DNA from: Flavobacteriales bacterium
Lineage (GTDB): Bacteria; Bacteroidota; Bacteroidia; Flavobacteriales_D; Crocinitomicaceae
Direction of reading: 5' to 3'
DNA: 64,000 bases
NCBI GenBank assembly: GCA_947447525.1
Contig: CANFJL010000003.1
Coordinates: forward strand, 124,001-188,000
How positions within the stretch are numbered: the first letter of the stretch is position 1; each line of letters begins with the position of its first letter. The notes under the pieces are model-generated. The model did not search any database. It saw nothing but the letters and a program-made list of their open reading frames with translations, and was not told where the DNA came from. The translations under genes and the position numbers were made by a program. Below, piece by piece: positions 33,483-41,989 of this stretch.

Positions 33483-35447
33483 ATGACATTTGAAGAGCTG
33501 GGTTTAAAGAGTGAGGTGCTGAAGTCGTTAGTAGATTTGGGTTTTTCAGCGCCGACTCCAATCCAAGAACAAGCGATCCCGCATTTGATGAAGGAGGATT
33601 GCGATTTTGTTGGGCTTGCCCAAACAGGAACAGGGAAAACAGCGGCCTTTGGCCTGCCGTTAATTAGTAACATTGATACCTCTTTGCACTTGCCGCAGGG
33701 TTTGATCATTTGCCCGACACGCGAATTGTGTTTGCAAATTTCAAAGGACTTAGCAAGCTATTCGACCTACATCAATTGCAACATCGTTGCAGTTTATGGA
33801 GGAGCGGATATTCGCAAGCAAATGACGGATATTAAAAAAGGAGCACCAATTATTGTGGCAACGCCAGGAAGATTGATGGACCTTATCAAAAGAAAAGTAA
33901 TTCAACTTTCACAAGTTCGCTATGTGATTTTGGATGAAGCAGATGAGATGTTGAATATGGGCTTCAAAGAAGACATTGACAGTATCTTGGAAACGACTCC
34001 TAAGGAGAAAAATGTTTGGTTGTTCTCAGCGACAATGCCCAAAGAAGTGGCTACCATCGCTAAAAATTACATGAGTGATCCTTTAGAGGTTTCTATCGGT
34101 CACAAAAATCAGAGTAATGAGAATATTGATCACATTTATTATAATGTAAAAGAAAGAGATCGTTATGAGGCTGTTAAGCGTCTAATCGATTTTAATCCAA
34201 ATATTTATGGTTTGATTTTCTGTCGTACCAGAACTGAAACAGCTACGGTTGCACAGAAGTTAAGTCGCGATGGATATAATGCTGAACCTTTACACGGTGA
34301 CTTGTCTCAAGCCATGCGTGATTTGGTGATGCAACGCTTTAGAAGTAAAGAATTACAATTGCTTGTTGCAACGGATGTTGCAGCGCGTGGATTGGATATT
34401 GATAATATTACACATGTTATCAATTATAATCTTCCTGATGATATTGAAAATTATACGCACCGAAGTGGTCGTACAGCAAGAGCAGGTAAGAAAGGTGAGT
34501 CTTTGGTATTGGTTAGCGCAAAAGAAGGTTTTAAAATTAAAGCCATCGAGCGTCAAATGCGTACTACTTTCAGAAAAGGTGAGATTCCTAATCCTCAAGA
34601 AATTTGTCGTATTCAATTGATGCGCTTGATCGAAAAGGTAATTGCAACTGAAATTAGAGAAAAAGATATCACACCATTTTTACCAACCATCTTCGCGGAA
34701 TTTGAAAATTTTACCAAAGAGGATGTTGTAAAAATGTTTGTCTCTGCTGAATTTAATCGATTTATCGAATATTATGAGCGTGCTGGTGATTTAAATGCTG
34801 GTGCAGGTTCAAATGATAGAGAGGAGCGTGCTCCAAGAGGTGAAAGATCTCGTGATCGTGAAGAAGGTAAGACAAGATTCTTTGTGAATATTGGTCGTAG
34901 AGATGGATTTAATCCAGGAGCTCTTTTAAGAGTAGTTTGTGATGCAACTGGGTTGAACTCAGCTGCTGTTGGTCGTATCGATATTATGACTTCATTCTCT
35001 TTCTTTGAAGCAGATCAAGAACATGCAGATAAAATAATAAAAACAGTTAACGGTACAGATTTCGAAGGACATACTGTAGCAATCGAAATAACTACTGCCA
35101 AAGAAACTGGTGGCGGTGGTTTCCGTGAAAAATCTCGTTCCGGTGGCGGTTCTGGTGGATTCGGTGGTGGAGGCAGAGCGCCTCGTACTGGTGGATTCGG
35201 TGGAGGCGGTGGCGGTCGCAGCAGCTCTTATGGAGGTGGCGGTGGTCGCAGCAGTTCCTACGGGGGCGGAGGCGGAGAACGCAGTGGATCTTACGGAGGT
35301 GGAGGAGATCGCTCTTCTCGTCCAAGTGGAGACAGACCGCGTTCAGCTGGTGATGGAGATAGATCAAGACCTGCAGGTGGAGATCGTTCACGCTCGTATG
35401 GAGGTGAAAAGAAAGAAGGTGGATTTGGTAGAAAAAGAAAGTTTTAA
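33483..35447 (+). CDS. DEAD-box RNA helicase with DbpA-type RNA-binding domain and Gly/Arg/Ser tail
   Basis: 654 residues. An ATP-dependent RNA helicase, probably for ribosome assembly or cold adaptation. All motifs are visible: the Q motif region (FSAPTPIQEQAIP, 21-33), Walker A AQTGTGKT (46-53), PTREL (78-82), TPGR (127-130), DEAD (151-154), SAT (182-184), RGLDI (302-306) and HRSGRTAR (326-333). Residues about 470-545 form a DbpA-like RRM (RFFVNIGRRDGFNPGALLRVV). From about 545 to the end is a low-complexity tail rich in Gly, Arg and Ser, with repeats of SSSYGGGGG, typical of proteins that condense on RNA. typA follows after 6 bp on the same strand. Confidence 0.95.
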   Translation: MTFEELGLKSEVLKSLVDLGFSAPTPIQEQAIPHLMKEDCDFVGLAQTGTGKTAAFGLPLISNIDTSLHLPQGLIICPTRELCLQISKDLASYSTYINCNIVAVYGGADIRKQMTDIKKGAPIIVATPGRLMDLIKRKVIQLSQVRYVILDEADEMLNMGFKEDIDSILETTPKEKNVWLFSATMPKEVATIAKNYMSDPLEVSIGHKNQSNENIDHIYYNVKERDRYEAVKRLIDFNPNIYGLIFCRTRTETATVAQKLSRDGYNAEPLHGDLSQAMRDLVMQRFRSKELQLLVATDVAARGLDIDNITHVINYNLPDDIENYTHRSGRTARAGKKGESLVLVSAKEGFKIKAIERQMRTTFRKGEIPNPQEICRIQLMRLIEKVIATEIREKDITPFLPTIFAEFENFTKEDVVKMFVSAEFNRFIEYYERAGDLNAGAGSNDREERAPRGERSRDREEGKTRFFVNIGRRDGFNPGALLRVVCDATGLNSAAVGRIDIMTSFSFFEADQEHADKIIKTVNGTDFEGHTVAIEITTAKETGGGGFREKSRSGGGSGGFGGGGRAPRTGGFGGGGGGRSSSYGGGGGRSSSYGGGGGERSGSYGGGGDRSSRPSGDRPRSAGDGDRSRPAGGDRSRSYGGEKKEGGFGRKRKF

Positions 35448-35453
35448 TAGCAG

Positions 35454-37250
35454 ATGGAAATAAGAAATATTGCGATTATTGCGCACGTTGACCACGGTAA
35501 GACTACCCTGGTAGACAAAATGATTGAAGCAGGTAATTTTTTGAATGAACGCGATCGCCCAACGGGTGAATTGATTATGGATAATAATGATCTCGAAAGA
35601 GAAAGAGGTATTACCATTGTTTCAAAAAATGTATCTGTTATTTATAAAGGAACAAAAATTAATATCATTGATACTCCAGGTCACGCTGACTTTGGTGGTG
35701 AAGTGGAGCGTGTTTTGAACATGGCCGATGGTGTTTGTCTTTTAGTGGATGCTTTTGAAGGCCCAATGCCGCAAACGAGATTCGTTCTTGGAAAAGCTCT
35801 TTCTATGGGATTGCGTCCTCTTGTGGTAATTAATAAAGTGGATAAAGATAATTGTACTCCTGAAGAAGTTAATGAAAAGGTTTTTGAATTGATGTTCGAA
35901 CTTGATGCTACTGAAGAACAATTAGATTTTCCTACCATTTATGGTTCAGCAAAAAATGGTTGGATGTCAACGGATTGGAAGCAGCCAACAACCAACATTG
36001 CTCCTTTATTAGATGAGATTTTATCATGTTTTCCTCCTCCAGTTATTGAAGAAGGAAATACACAAATGTTACTTACCTCTTTAGATTACTCTTCTTATGT
36101 TGGTCGAATCGCTATTGGTCGTCTAACCCGTGGAGAAATTAAGGAAAATCAATTTGTAATGCTTGCGAAAAGAGATGGTACGATGGAAAAACATCGTATT
36201 AAGGAAGTTTTCGTTTTTGAAGGTCTGGAAAAAAGAAAGGTGGAAAGCGTTCAAGCTGGAGACATCTGTGCTATTACTGGATTGGATGGTTTTGAAATTG
36301 GTGATGCCGTTTGTGATGTTGATAATCCTGAGCCATTAGATACGATTCAATTAGATGAGCCTACTATGTCGATGTTGTTCACGATTAACGATTCTCCTTT
36401 CTTTGGAAAGGAAGGAAAGTTTGTAACTTCTCGTCATATTCAAGAAAGACTACAAAAGGAATTAGAAAAAAATCTTGCCTTGCGTGTTCTAGATACAGAC
36501 AAAGCAGATCGATGGATGGTTTATGGTCGTGGTGTACTTCACTTATCTGTTTTAATCGAAACGATGCGTCGCGAAGGATATGAATTGCAAGTGGGTCAAC
36601 CGCAAGTAGTTTATAAAGAAATTGATGGTAAAAAATGTGAGCCAATTGAAGAACTGACGATCGATTTACCTGAAGAATTCGGTGGTACTGCTGTTGAAGC
36701 GGTAACGAAAAGAAAAGGTGAAATGACCAATATGTCACCAAAAGGTACACGGATGATTATTCAGTTTTTGATTCCATCTAGAGGTATTATTGGACTTCGA
36801 AGCTATTTGTTAACGCAAACAGGTGGTGAAGCAATCATGACCCATAGATTCTTAGATTACCAACCATTCAAAGGGGAAATTCCTGGTCGTCAAAATGGAT
36901 CAATGATTTCATTGGAACAAGGTATGTCAATTCCTTTCTCTTTAAATAATTTACAGGAACGTGGAAAATTCTTTGTTTCCCCTAACGAAAATATATACGA
37001 AGGTCAAGTAATTGGTGAAAACTCAAGAGCTGGTGATTTGTGTGTTAATGTTACCAAGACAAAGAAAATGTCTAACATGCGTTCTTCAGGAGCAGATGAA
37101 AAAGTGCGTCTAGCACCACCAAAATTATTTAGCTTGGAAGAATGTTTAGAATACATTCAAGGTGATGAATATGTGGAGGTTACACCACAATCGCTTCGTA
37201 TTCGTAAGATATTCTTAAAAGAAGGAGATCGTAAAAGATCTGGAAAATAA
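35454..37250 (+). CDS. typA: Translational GTPase TypA/BipA
   Basis: 598 residues, normal for the family. A ribosome-binding GTPase related to EF-G that supports 50S assembly and growth at low temperature or under stress. The G motifs are intact: HVDHGKTT (11-18), RGITI (51-55), DTPGH (73-77) and NKVD (127-130). The C-terminal half carries IPSRGIIGLRSYLLTQTGGEAIMTHRF and GQVIGENSRAGDLCVNVTKTKKMSNMRSS, the BipA-specific region. It lies 6 bp after the DEAD-box helicase gene, so the pair is probably one transcript ended by the hairpin at 37266. Confidence 0.97.
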   Translation: MEIRNIAIIAHVDHGKTTLVDKMIEAGNFLNERDRPTGELIMDNNDLERERGITIVSKNVSVIYKGTKINIIDTPGHADFGGEVERVLNMADGVCLLVDAFEGPMPQTRFVLGKALSMGLRPLVVINKVDKDNCTPEEVNEKVFELMFELDATEEQLDFPTIYGSAKNGWMSTDWKQPTTNIAPLLDEILSCFPPPVIEEGNTQMLLTSLDYSSYVGRIAIGRLTRGEIKENQFVMLAKRDGTMEKHRIKEVFVFEGLEKRKVESVQAGDICAITGLDGFEIGDAVCDVDNPEPLDTIQLDEPTMSMLFTINDSPFFGKEGKFVTSRHIQERLQKELEKNLALRVLDTDKADRWMVYGRGVLHLSVLIETMRREGYELQVGQPQVVYKEIDGKKCEPIEELTIDLPEEFGGTAVEAVTKRKGEMTNMSPKGTRMIIQFLIPSRGIIGLRSYLLTQTGGEAIMTHRFLDYQPFKGEIPGRQNGSMISLEQGMSIPFSLNNLQERGKFFVSPNENIYEGQVIGENSRAGDLCVNVTKTKKMSNMRSSGADEKVRLAPPKLFSLEECLEYIQGDEYVEVTPQSLRIRKIFLKEGDRKRSGK

Positions 37251-37265
37251 TAAGATTCAATTTAG

Positions 37266-37293
37266 AAAGCTCCAAGTAATTGGGGCTTTTTTT
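37266..37293 (+). terminator. Rho-independent terminator after typA
   Basis: AGCTCCAA (37268-37275), a 4-base loop, then TTGGGGCT (37280-37287) form an 8-bp stem with one G-T pair, followed by a run of T. It is 16 bases after the typA stop. It is the best terminator in the window. Confidence 0.8.
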
Positions 37294-37338
37294 ATGCTCA
37301 TTTTTTTTGAGCTATACTACTTTTGTTAAAACTGTAGC

Positions 37339-39024
37339 TTAATCGAATCTCATGGATTGCGCTGGACTTATACGCGCTATAACGACACTTGGTATGAAAA
37401 GCGCTAGAGCACAAATGATAAAGGTGGCACCATTCAATCCCAACCATGCACCAAGGGTTAATTCAATCGGAACGGTGTTTAAGTAATAAACGGTAGGATC
37501 TAATTGGATCAGTCCGAAATGAGATTGCAGATAGCAAAGTCCCAAACCAATGATGTTTCCAATTAACATTCCTTGAAGTATTAAATAGCCAGCTTGTATT
37601 AAAAATATTTTCCGAATGGACCAATCAGTGCTGCCTAAGGCTTTCAAAAGTCCGATAAATCGTGTTCGTATGATGATCATTACGAGTAGGGCAGAACCCA
37701 TATTGATGATTCCAATAATTAGCATCAGTATGATGATAATACTGACATTTATATCGAGAAATCCCAACCAGTTAAATAGGTCTTGCTCCTCTTCAATAAT
37801 GGATTGCACTTGAATTAATTCACCTTCTTTATTGGGTTTCATTTCCACTTTTGATGCTAAATCCTTTTTCATAAGTTCTAGTTCATCCCAATTATCGAGT
37901 TGCACTTCGTAACCGGCTATTAATTTTTGCCAGGTACCCTGGCCTTCCTTTAGCCTTACCAAAAGTCGACCATCGTTTAAAGGGATGTAGTATTTGCTAC
38001 CCGAAATATTTAAGGACATTTTACTCAATTCTCCTTCAGAATTTAAGGCTATTTCAGAATTATTGGTCTTGTGTAATTGAATGCTACAGCTGTCTTTTGG
38101 AAGTAAGCGTTGACTATTTTTATCAAATTGATAGACGATTAATCGGTAAGTTGTATCTATGAAATTGCTTAAAATCGCTCTTCCTGCATAGCGATCTGGA
38201 CCATCACCCCAATCGTATTGTAAATTCTCTTTTTGACCAGAGACATCTGCTCTCAAAACTATCCTTCCTTGAATCAGGGTATCGTCAATACTAATACTAC
38301 TTGAAAGACCCCAATCGTTTAGTTTTTGTATGGTTCTCAAATCACAAAAGACCATTTTTTTATCGTAGTCTTCAAATCCAGTGTCAAAAATCCCTACGAT
38401 TTTAAATTTTCTTAAAATAGGTTTCTCTTTAACGAAAAAGCTATTTATTTCTTCATTTAACTTAAAATGTAAAACGTCACACAAGCGTTTCGACAAAATA
38501 ATTTCAGAAGAAGGGATCTTTTCTTTGAAGTTGGGTAGTCTACCTTGAACCAAATGAGATTGTATAAATTTCCAATGGTATTTACTTTCCACTCCTTTCA
38601 TGAGTACACCCGTAATTTCTTGCTTGTGTAAGACACTGTCTTTTCCATTGGCCAATGCTATTTTATCCTCAAAGGAAGAAGATTGAAGTAAGCCAGGCTT
38701 ATAGGCAACCAGGTCAACACTGGCGACTCCTTTGCTTGCTAGAAGCGTTTGAATTAATTCTTTATCACGATGTATGGGTGGACATTCAATAATAGATGAA
38801 GTTCCTGCTTTTGATAAGAGGAGTGGAGCAGAATAACCCGTAACTTTGCGGCGCACTTCATTTTGAAAACCTGTAACCACCGCTAGGGTTATCAAGTTAA
38901 CAACAATAGATAGTGCAATACTTATGATGGATATACGAAGGATAGGTTTAGAAACTTTTATACCTTGCGACTTCGAAAGTAATATACGTTTTGATATGAA
39001 TGTTTCAAATAACAAATGGTCCAA
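37339..39024 (-). CDS. FtsX/LolE-like ABC transporter permease
   Basis: 561 residues. The predicted layout is one N-terminal helix (ISIISIALSIVVNLITLAVVTGF), a large periplasmic domain of about 330 residues, and three C-terminal helices (VSIIIILMLIIGIINMGSALLVMIIIRTRFIGLLKALGS onward). This is the MacB/LolE/FtsX layout for lipoprotein release or similar export. The typical Bacteroidota opening 'FISKRILLSKSQGIKVSKPILRISI' lies before any ATG, and a stop precedes it in frame, so the start must be a TTG (39024, or 39015). That start lies 29 bp inside the divergent gene. No ATPase subunit gene is adjacent. Confidence 0.87.
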   Translation of the reverse strand: MDHLLFETFISKRILLSKSQGIKVSKPILRISIISIALSIVVNLITLAVVTGFQNEVRRKVTGYSAPLLLSKAGTSSIIECPPIHRDKELIQTLLASKGVASVDLVAYKPGLLQSSSFEDKIALANGKDSVLHKQEITGVLMKGVESKYHWKFIQSHLVQGRLPNFKEKIPSSEIILSKRLCDVLHFKLNEEINSFFVKEKPILRKFKIVGIFDTGFEDYDKKMVFCDLRTIQKLNDWGLSSSISIDDTLIQGRIVLRADVSGQKENLQYDWGDGPDRYAGRAILSNFIDTTYRLIVYQFDKNSQRLLPKDSCSIQLHKTNNSEIALNSEGELSKMSLNISGSKYYIPLNDGRLLVRLKEGQGTWQKLIAGYEVQLDNWDELELMKKDLASKVEMKPNKEGELIQVQSIIEEEQDLFNWLGFLDINVSIIIILMLIIGIINMGSALLVMIIIRTRFIGLLKALGSTDWSIRKIFLIQAGYLILQGMLIGNIIGLGLCYLQSHFGLIQLDPTVYYLNTVPIELTLGAWLGLNGATFIICALALFIPSVVIARISPAQSMRFD

Positions 39025-40294
39025 TTTTCAAGTTCAAAAATACGCAAAGCTTTTGTGCTTGGAAACATTTTTGTTGTTTATACTTTTTTCTTGTAAAGTT
39101 GAAGCAAGTGTTTTTGTTCCAATTGCTGGATCTGTTATAATAGAAGAGGATACGTTGCGGACACTTCCTGTTCAAATGTATACCACTTTAGATCTTAAAA
39201 AACCTCTATTAGGCATTGATCGCTTGCACCTTTTTGTCGATTCATTGAAAGATAAAAGAATTGCAGTAGTAGGCAATCAAACTTCTGTAGTTAAAGGAGT
39301 TCATTTAGTGGATACGCTGCTTGCATTGAAATTAAATGTGATAAAAGTATTCTCTCCAGAGCATGGATTTCGCGGTGATGTAGATGCTGGAGAAAAAGTA
39401 CACAGTTCGATTGATGAAAAAACAGGAATCCCTCTTGTTTCTCTGTATGGAAATCACAAAAAACCGACTGATGCAGATTTAAGTGACATCGATATTGTTA
39501 TTTATGATATTCAAGATGTTGGTATTCGATTTTACACCTATATTTCAACTTTACATTATGTAATGGAGGCTTGTGCAGAAAATCATAAGCAATTAGTTGT
39601 TTTAGATCGACCTAATCCCAATGGACATTATATTGACGGTCCAGTTCTTGAGCCTGCTTACAAATCTTTTATTGGGATGCATCCTGTTCCCATTGTTTAC
39701 GGAATGACGATTGGTGAATATGCCCTTATGGTTAATGGTGAGCAGTGGTTAGATAAAAAAATCTTATGTAATCTTTGGGTGATACCATGTAAGAATTACA
39801 CCCATAAAACAAAATATGTGGTGACTGTTCCTCCATCACCCAATCTGAAATCTGAATTGGCAATTTCTTTGTACCCTAGTTTATGTTTTTTTGAAGCAAC
39901 CACGGTGAGTGTAGGTCGTGGCACTGAAAAGCCTTTTGAAATATATGGTCATCCACGCTTTCCGAAGACTAGTTTTCAATTTACTCCGGTCCCACAGATA
40001 GGAGCAAGAAATCCTCCTCATGTGAATAAAGTTTGCAATGGGTATGATCTTTCAAGCTCGCTTGTGAAAAGAACTTATGAAATCAATTTAAATTATCTCA
40101 CTCAAGCTAGAGATTTATTAAGTGATTCAGCTGTATTTATTGATCAAAATGCTTTCTTTAATCGATTGGCTGGAACGGCAACTTTGATGGAGCAATTGTA
40201 TAAAGGATGGTCGGCAAAAGAAATTCGTGCTACTTGGCAACCAGGAATAGATTCCTTTATGTTGATTAGGAAAAAGTATCTTTTATACGATTAA
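38996..40294 (+). CDS. DUF1343 / NamZ-like exo-beta-N-acetylmuramidase (GH171)
   Basis: 432 residues from the ATG at 38996. An upstream in-frame ATG at 38924 lies deep inside the divergent gene and lacks a signal-like start. The N-terminus has a hydrophobic stretch ending FILFSCKVEA, possibly a lipobox around LFSC. Signatures of DUF1343 are KRIAVVGNQTSVVKGVHLVDTLL, VIKVFSPEHGFRGDVDAGEKV, IVIYDIQDVGIRFYTYISTLHYVMEA, VVLDRPNPNGHYIDGPVLE and PSPNLKSELAISLYPSLCFFEATTVSVGRGT. Characterised members cleave terminal MurNAc from peptidoglycan fragments, so a wall-recycling role is likely. Its 3' end overlaps purE by 4 bp. Confidence 0.9.
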   Translation: MNVSNNKWSNFQVQKYAKLLCLETFLLFILFSCKVEASVFVPIAGSVIIEEDTLRTLPVQMYTTLDLKKPLLGIDRLHLFVDSLKDKRIAVVGNQTSVVKGVHLVDTLLALKLNVIKVFSPEHGFRGDVDAGEKVHSSIDEKTGIPLVSLYGNHKKPTDADLSDIDIVIYDIQDVGIRFYTYISTLHYVMEACAENHKQLVVLDRPNPNGHYIDGPVLEPAYKSFIGMHPVPIVYGMTIGEYALMVNGEQWLDKKILCNLWVIPCKNYTHKTKYVVTVPPSPNLKSELAISLYPSLCFFEATTVSVGRGTEKPFEIYGHPRFPKTSFQFTPVPQIGARNPPHVNKVCNGYDLSSSLVKRTYEINLNYLTQARDLLSDSAVFIDQNAFFNRLAGTATLMEQLYKGWSAKEIRATWQPGIDSFMLIRKKYLLYD

Positions 40295-40773
40295 TTTAGG
40301 TCTTTCTGACTCAAAGCTACTTCAGCAGCCATTTGTTGCGCATAAGCCTCCATTTTATCAGCAATTAAGGAATCAGTAGATCCAATAATTCTAGCGGCTA
40401 GAATTCCTGCATTTTTACTTGCATTTAATGCTACCGTTGCTACTGGGATTCCATTGGGCATTTGTAAAATACTCAAGATACTGTCCCATCCATCAATTGA
40501 ATTACTTGATTTAATAGGAACTCCAATCACAGGAAGTGTTGTTAAAGAAGCAACCATTCCGGGTAAATGCGCAGCACCACCAGCACCAGCGATAATAATT
40601 TGATAACCGTTTTCTTTAGCACTTTTTGCAAACGCCACCATTTTTTCTGGAGTTCTGTGTGCTGAAACTACTTCTACATGATTACTTATACCAAAAAAAT
40701 CTAAAATTTCTTTAGCTGCTTTCATTACTGGATAGTCGGAAGCGCTTCCCATTATTATTGCTACTTGTGCCAT
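40291..40773 (-). CDS. purE: N5-carboxyaminoimidazole ribonucleotide mutase PurE
   Basis: 160 residues. It catalyses the N5-CAIR to CAIR step of purine synthesis. Signatures are VAIIMGSASDYPVMKAA at the N-terminus, VVSAHRTPEKMVAFA with the catalytic His, and IIIAGAGGAAHLPGMVASLTTLPVIGVPI. The class I wording (SGDW-like SIDGWDSILSILQMPNGIPVATVAL) follows. purK is not adjacent, although many genomes have purE-purK together. It converges with the NamZ-like gene (4 bp overlap) and starts 1 bp after the tatA stop, so it is probably cotranscribed with tatA. Confidence 0.96.
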   Translation of the reverse strand: MAQVAIIMGSASDYPVMKAAKEILDFFGISNHVEVVSAHRTPEKMVAFAKSAKENGYQIIIAGAGGAAHLPGMVASLTTLPVIGVPIKSSNSIDGWDSILSILQMPNGIPVATVALNASKNAGILAARIIGSTDSLIADKMEAYAQQMAAEVALSQKDLN

Positions 40774-40774
40774 T

Positions 40775-41161
40775 TTATTTGGTTTTTTCAGTTGGTATTT
40801 CTTCTTTTATTTCTTCAATAGGTACTTGAACCTCATTAGAAATAGTCTTTGGTTTTTCTTTTGCTGCGTAATGAATTGTGTTTTCAATTTCTGAATACAC
40901 TTGATCCATTGGTTGCGTTAATTCTTGTTGTTTATCTTGTAATATTTGACTGATATTCATGTCTTTTGATATTTCTATTCCAGACTTACGAATCTCATTT
41001 TGAATCTCATTGGTAGCATTTCGAATTTGAAAAAGTGTCTTTCCTAATGTTTTAGCCATGCTTGGAATACTTTTAGCTCCAAAAAACATCAAAACAAATA
41101 AGAGAATCACCATAATTTCTGATCCTGAAATATCGTTTAGAAAAAGCGGTAGGTGCAACAT
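40775..41161 (-). CDS. tatA: Twin-arginine translocation subunit TatA/B-like
   Basis: 128 residues. One N-terminal membrane helix (SEIMVILLFVLMFFGAKSIPSMAKTLGK) with the FG motif is followed by an amphipathic helix (IRNATNEIQNEIRKSG) and a long acidic, charged C-terminal tail. It forms the pore-forming subunit for export of folded proteins through the inner membrane. The tail is longer than in typical TatA, so TatB-like function cannot be excluded. No tatC is adjacent. It lies 1 bp before purE on the same strand. Confidence 0.87.
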   Translation of the reverse strand: MLHLPLFLNDISGSEIMVILLFVLMFFGAKSIPSMAKTLGKTLFQIRNATNEIQNEIRKSGIEISKDMNISQILQDKQQELTQPMDQVYSEIENTIHYAAKEKPKTISNEVQVPIEEIKEEIPTEKTK

Positions 41162-41191
41162 CTTATTTGATTTTTGACAAAGTTACAATAT

Positions 41192-41965
41192 TTATATGGT
41201 TTGTATTTTCTCAACAATTTTAGAAAGAAGCGAATTGGGTACAAAAGGAAGTAAACACTTAATTAAAAAATTATAACTCACCTGATCGAAAATGATTAAT
41301 TTACGGTTCATTAGGCCATTATAACCTTTGAGAGCGGTACTATTCGCGCTTGCACCTTTAGCAAACATATCACTTCCATCCATACCTGCAACTTTTTCAA
41401 ATTCAGTTTTTACTGGTCCAGGACACAAGGCTGAAATGTGAATACCACTTCCTTTTAATTCTTGTCGCAAAGCCTTTGTAAAAGAAATAACAAATGCCTT
41501 CGTTGCAAAATAGGTAGCTTGTAAAGGTCCAGGAAGGAATCCAGCGGTGCTAGCAGTATTTAATATCCACCCTTCTTTATGCTTGCGCATATCCTGTAAA
41601 TATAAATGGGTCAATTCAACCAGCGCGATTACATTTAAATGTATCATCTGATGATCAACGGCTAAATCGCGGTCCATAAATTTACCATGTCCTCCAAATC
41701 CAGCATTATTGAATAGATAACTGATAAAAATATTTTTCTCTTGCGTAAACGCATATACTTTTTTCGCTGCACCTTCAGCACTTAGATCTATGGATAAAAT
41801 TTCTACCTGAATTTTAAATTTATTAATAAGTTCTTCTTGAAGTTCAAGGAGATTATTTTCTCTTCGTGCCACAAGAACTAGGTTTCCACCTTTCTGCGCA
41901 TGAATTCTTGCAAATTCTTTCCCTATGCCACTTGAGGCTCCTGTAATTAATGCTGTTCCAATCAT
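41192..41965 (-). CDS. Short-chain dehydrogenase/reductase
   Basis: 257 residues. Classical SDR fold: cofactor motif TGASSGIG (8-15), the Arg/Arg pair at VARRENN suggesting NADP, NNAG (86-89), Ser139 and the catalytic Tyr152-x3-Lys156 in TYFATK, and the PGPVKTEF loop. The wording (FGGHGKFMDRD, LMNRKLIIFDQVSYNFLIKCLLPFVP at the end) resembles the YqjQ/DltE-like group of membrane-associated SDRs. The substrate is unknown. It lies 30 bp upstream of tatA and 24 bp after the stop of the large cargo gene, all on the minus strand. Confidence 0.9.
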   Translation of the reverse strand: MIGTALITGASSGIGKEFARIHAQKGGNLVLVARRENNLLELQEELINKFKIQVEILSIDLSAEGAAKKVYAFTQEKNIFISYLFNNAGFGGHGKFMDRDLAVDHQMIHLNVIALVELTHLYLQDMRKHKEGWILNTASTAGFLPGPLQATYFATKAFVISFTKALRQELKGSGIHISALCPGPVKTEFEKVAGMDGSDMFAKGASANSTALKGYNGLMNRKLIIFDQVSYNFLIKCLLPFVPNSLLSKIVEKIQTI

Positions 41966-41989
41966 TTTTTTTGAAATATAAAGTTGATA

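Noticed and set aside
37318..37325. TACTTTTG promoter word after the typA terminator
   Set aside because: The next plus-strand gene starts 1.7 kb away and the region enters the 3' end of a minus-strand gene, so it is likely chance.
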